From: Glandiceps talaboti
Lineage: Eukaryota > Hemichordata > Enteropneusta > Spengelidae
Length of the DNA stretch: 64,000 bases
Direction: 5' to 3'
Assembly: GCF_964340395.1 (NCBI RefSeq)
Contig: NC_135556.1
Span: forward strand, 15,393,100 to 15,457,099
The notes beneath the pieces were generated by a model that saw only the letters and a list, made by a program, of their open reading frames with translations, was not told the origin of the DNA and did no database searches. The position numbers and the translations under genes are program-made. Below, in pieces: positions 60,805-64,000 of the stretch (position 1 is its first letter; every line of letters begins with the position of its first letter).

Positions 60805-63800
60805 GTAAGGGATTGTTTTCATAAAAATAAATATGTGATTTTCTTCATGATAACCCCACACCCCCACCCCATGTGGAACAAGTCAAAATTAAAGAAAGTA
60901 ACTACGGATTGTTAGTGCTTAAAAATTTGAACAAAATACCCTGATCACTTTATTGTAACATCTTGTTTGGAGAAATCAGTATTGTTCAGAAACATCCTAA
61001 AGAGGCAGCCACCGACGGCAGAACGACATTACATACCTCGCAGTCTATGGTGATTATTTCCTGTTATCCATCTGCAATTTGTGAGGTTACAATAATCAGA
61101 AAATTTCTTATCAGCATTTTCGTGTTGTCATAGTTACCTCATTCTGTCGATTCTCGATCGTCAAATTATCCTACATAGTACCGTAACCAAGTAACAAAGA
61201 ATGAGAAGTAACTTTGTAGATGACGCACTCAAGCAAATCAAAATAGTACATGTATATCGTGAAAAGGAAAACGTAGAAAGTGAATTTCACAGCTGTGTTC
61301 CATTGGGAGTGTTGACAAAAAACAGAGAACGACGTACCTACAAAGTTACTGGCTGAAAAGAAACCATTCATCCTATTCCCCGAATTAAGTACTTCTCGTA
61401 TTTATACTTGTAATTCTTTGACAACTAACGCTTGTGTCACACTATTCAAACCGGTATAGTACACACACTAAATTTGCACATTGCTCAGTTTACCTGTCTG
61501 TCTGCAAAATGTCTAGCAAATGAATTGTGGCAAGCATTGGGTAGACTCTCAGAGGGCAAGTGTCAAAGCCTTGTGGGGTTGAATATGAGAGGTTATCGGT
61601 TGACGCTGACAGACAGACCCCTCTAGTGTTCCCCCAGTCAGTATGGGTCACTGCTACAGCATAGAGCAGAACATGGTAATAAGATTAGCTGTTAGAACTC
61701 GATTCAAATTTAAAAGGTTGACTTCCTGTAGAAAGTTGAATATGAGAACTGTATAATGTGTCTGCTGTAAGTTTGTTTTCCCTCTACGAGTTCAGGGGGC
61801 AGACACGTCTCAATGTACTCACAAGTTTTGATATTGTACCCCTGTTTTATCACATTTCATTGGTGAACTAAAACGCTGAGTTGTCACAAATACGGACTTT
61901 GTCCTAGATGATGTCATTGTCTGCATTATTGTATCAGTACAATTTTGGAATGAATATTTGTTTAGCCATCCTCATATATTGTATCCTTTGCTCAGATGTC
62001 TGACAATGTTGATACCTCATTTTGCCTGTCCACAACATTTTTTTCCCAAAATCTTTGTTTTTTATTTACCAAAGATAAAAGAACATAGAACCGAAAGTAC
62101 GGAAAATAAGACATAAAGAGAACAAGTTGACATCACTTTCAGATAGACACAAAATGTTGTTTTAAAGTTTATTGCATCCTTTCATCATTATGCATCAATA
62201 TTGATGATACAATGAGACGCATTTTCTCCAGCTTGGCAGCCTTTCCCCCAAAAAAAGTAAACACCCTTGTTTCTTATTTTGCCAACATTATCACATCCTC
62301 AATCATCACTTTTTCCAGGCAAAACAAAAAAGTGGGTAATTCAGAATTGAGATATGTTAATAGCAAGTATGTGACAACCCTTGCACAATGTTGTCATGTT
62401 TTGTCAGAGTAAAGTCCTGCATGTGTAGAACAAAAGGACATAAAGTGTTGTGTTTTAGCTCACTTACAGTCAGTCAAGTGTCAGAAAAAACTACACCATG
62501 CCAAACAAATTCCACCTGTGGATCTGTTTTAACACAGTACAGAATGAAGAGATAAACACACAACACAGCTGGCTTGTACAGTAGCATTACCTTGCTATTG
62601 TAACAATATCAATTTAAGTGCTGTAAAGTTGAAAACAAATGTGTTTCTACTGGCAAAGGTTCTGTGATACACCACTTTTGCCACTTGCATTGACAGGTGG
62701 CCAAAACCAATTTAAAAGTCATTATTTAAAGAAGCAAATGTCCTTGTAGAGTCTGCCATCAAAACAATTAAATGATTGTCTTGCTGAACTGGAAATTAAG
62801 ATTCAAAGCCAGTTCTGTTTGTAAAACGCACAAAAGTGTTGGAATTTACTCATGTACAGGAAGGATGCTAGCTTTTCGCTTCAACACAATACGTTGACCT
62901 GCTGTTTAACCTCACGTTGAAATGTTAGAAATTGAAAATTTTTATTCAGAAACGGAGGAGGGGAGAAAGAAAATTTTATGACATTGATAATAATTGTTAT
63001 TTTGTCTTGCCAAAAACACCCTTTCTATTCTTTCACATCGTGGTGACAGATAACACATTTTTTTTTTAGAAGTTTTATTCAAAGATTTCACAAACAGTGG
63101 ACAAAATTAGAAAACGATATTGACCTAGAAAAAAGAGCAAGTTTGCCCTGAAAACATTTTACACAGTAAATTTCACCTGTTGTCCAAGGTGTGAAGTGTT
63201 TTTTTTTCTTTCCCAAAGTATTCTCTTTCAGAGCGGATAAAAACCGTGAATGCTTGTTTTTGGAAGCTATAGTTACATTGACTTGGGTGGCACAGCATAA
63301 AACATGTTGTAACTGCCTTGATCTTTCTGCAAACTAAACTTTTCTTTTGATTTGATGTGTGTAAATCAAAGCCATTGTTTCAGACTCTTTATGTCTTGTA
63401 AGAAAAGCAATGTCCAGAGTGTTGGCCAAGGTAGTACAATAAAACAAAACTTGTACAAATCAAAATAACTCGCAGGTACAAAAAACAAGATGTCAAATCG
63501 CTGTTAGCTATACACCCATGTACAGATGTCTTTCTTCTGGCGAAGAATATTTCAGTGCGTTGATCGAAGCAAGGAAACATACCAGCATAGACAAACTGTT
63601 TTCATACTAGAGACTAAACGCAAACAACATTTAATACGCAAGGTGAGAAAATTAGAACCCAAAGAATGCTTCAAAGGGATGGAATACCGCGAATGTTTGT
63701 GCTTCTGTAAAGTTTTCCTTAAGTTCTTTTGAGCGCAAATTGAGCAGATAGGCCATGCTTCCTTGATGCCAACAAAAAGCCAATTGCTTAGCCGAGCAAG

Positions 63801-64000
63801 TCGGATTTCACTTCTGAAAGGAAAGGAATTTTTGCCTCAGTTCTGGGTTTTGTAAAGCATGTAATCCAGTCTCCTCAATTGGTACACTAGGGGTACTATC
63901 GTCTAGCAAGACATACCCTTCAAATTGCAAGGCATGATCCATTGGAAATTTGTTTTTCAAATAAAATGTCCTTTCTGATCCTTATTAACTTGGAATTTGA
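60805..64000 (+). other. 3' intron of the FREM2-like gene, open at the window end
   Basis: The exon at 60553 ends in a split codon and a GTAAGG donor, so the gene continues beyond it. I find no exon resembling the next Calx-beta domain before 64000. One 13-bp perfect inverted repeat (61207-61219 with 61338-61350; AGTAACTTTGTAG and its complement) suggests a small foldback structure. Otherwise the stretch holds no recognisable feature. Confidence 0.75.

Noticed and set aside
1-64000. tRNA, rRNA or other structured RNA genes
   Set aside because: I saw no B-box-like GGTTCGAATCC context with a matching acceptor stem and no rRNA-like segment. A tRNAscan/Infernal run would settle this.

Overview
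This is a eukaryotic (metazoan) genomic window. It is AT-rich, overwhelmingly non-coding, and full of simple repeats and short non-autonomous DNA transposons. The only protein-coding gene I can support is on the + strand: five internal exons of a FRAS1/FREM-family extracellular matrix gene, most like FREM2. They total 849 nt, about 1.3% of the window. The exons are at 20445-20534, 55414-55560, 58534-58764, 59429-59557 and 60553-60804. All have consensus AG/GT borders, all are multiples of three, and all are phase 1 at both ends, so they join into 282 complete in-frame codons. The reading goes from the end of a CSPG/NG2 repeat directly into two tandem Calx-beta domains, which is the order known in FREM2/FRAS1. 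Neither end of the gene is in the window. The long introns, low GC and TE content suggest a marine invertebrate (hemichordate, cephalochordate, echinoderm or lophotrochozoan); the sequence alone does not decide between them.

Layout. Positions 1-20444 hold no recognisable exon and should be an upstream intron or upstream sequence. This stretch contains a ~165-bp tandem repeat (0.7-1.2 kb), several foldback elements (3.8, 6.2-6.6, 7.4, 15.8 and 17.3 kb), a degenerate minisatellite with long G runs (10.4-11.1 kb) and a compound microsatellite (18.4-18.6 kb). Positions 20535-55413 form one 34.9-kb intron. It carries two copies of a ~205-bp piggyBac-like MITE, a hAT-like MITE, a 47-bp minisatellite, a third copy of the ~99-bp foldback family, and many microsatellites and G/C homopolymers. 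From 55414 to 60804 the remaining exons are separated by introns of 3.0, 0.7 and 1.0 kb. Two of these introns hold notable structures: a tandem duplication that copies the end of an exon together with its splice donor, and a palindromic ~62-bp array rich in CRE-like sequences. Positions 60805-64000 show no recognisable exon.

The most interesting non-genic signal is a set of MITE-like elements whose boundaries can be read to the base. Three different foldback families (five copies) are each flanked by 9-bp target duplications, exact or 8/9. One element (6224-6618) interrupts a sequence whose reconstructed empty site matches 21 of 21 bases of the 47-bp minisatellite unit found 26 kb away. No RNA gene, CRISPR array, autonomous transposase or novel multi-gene system was found.
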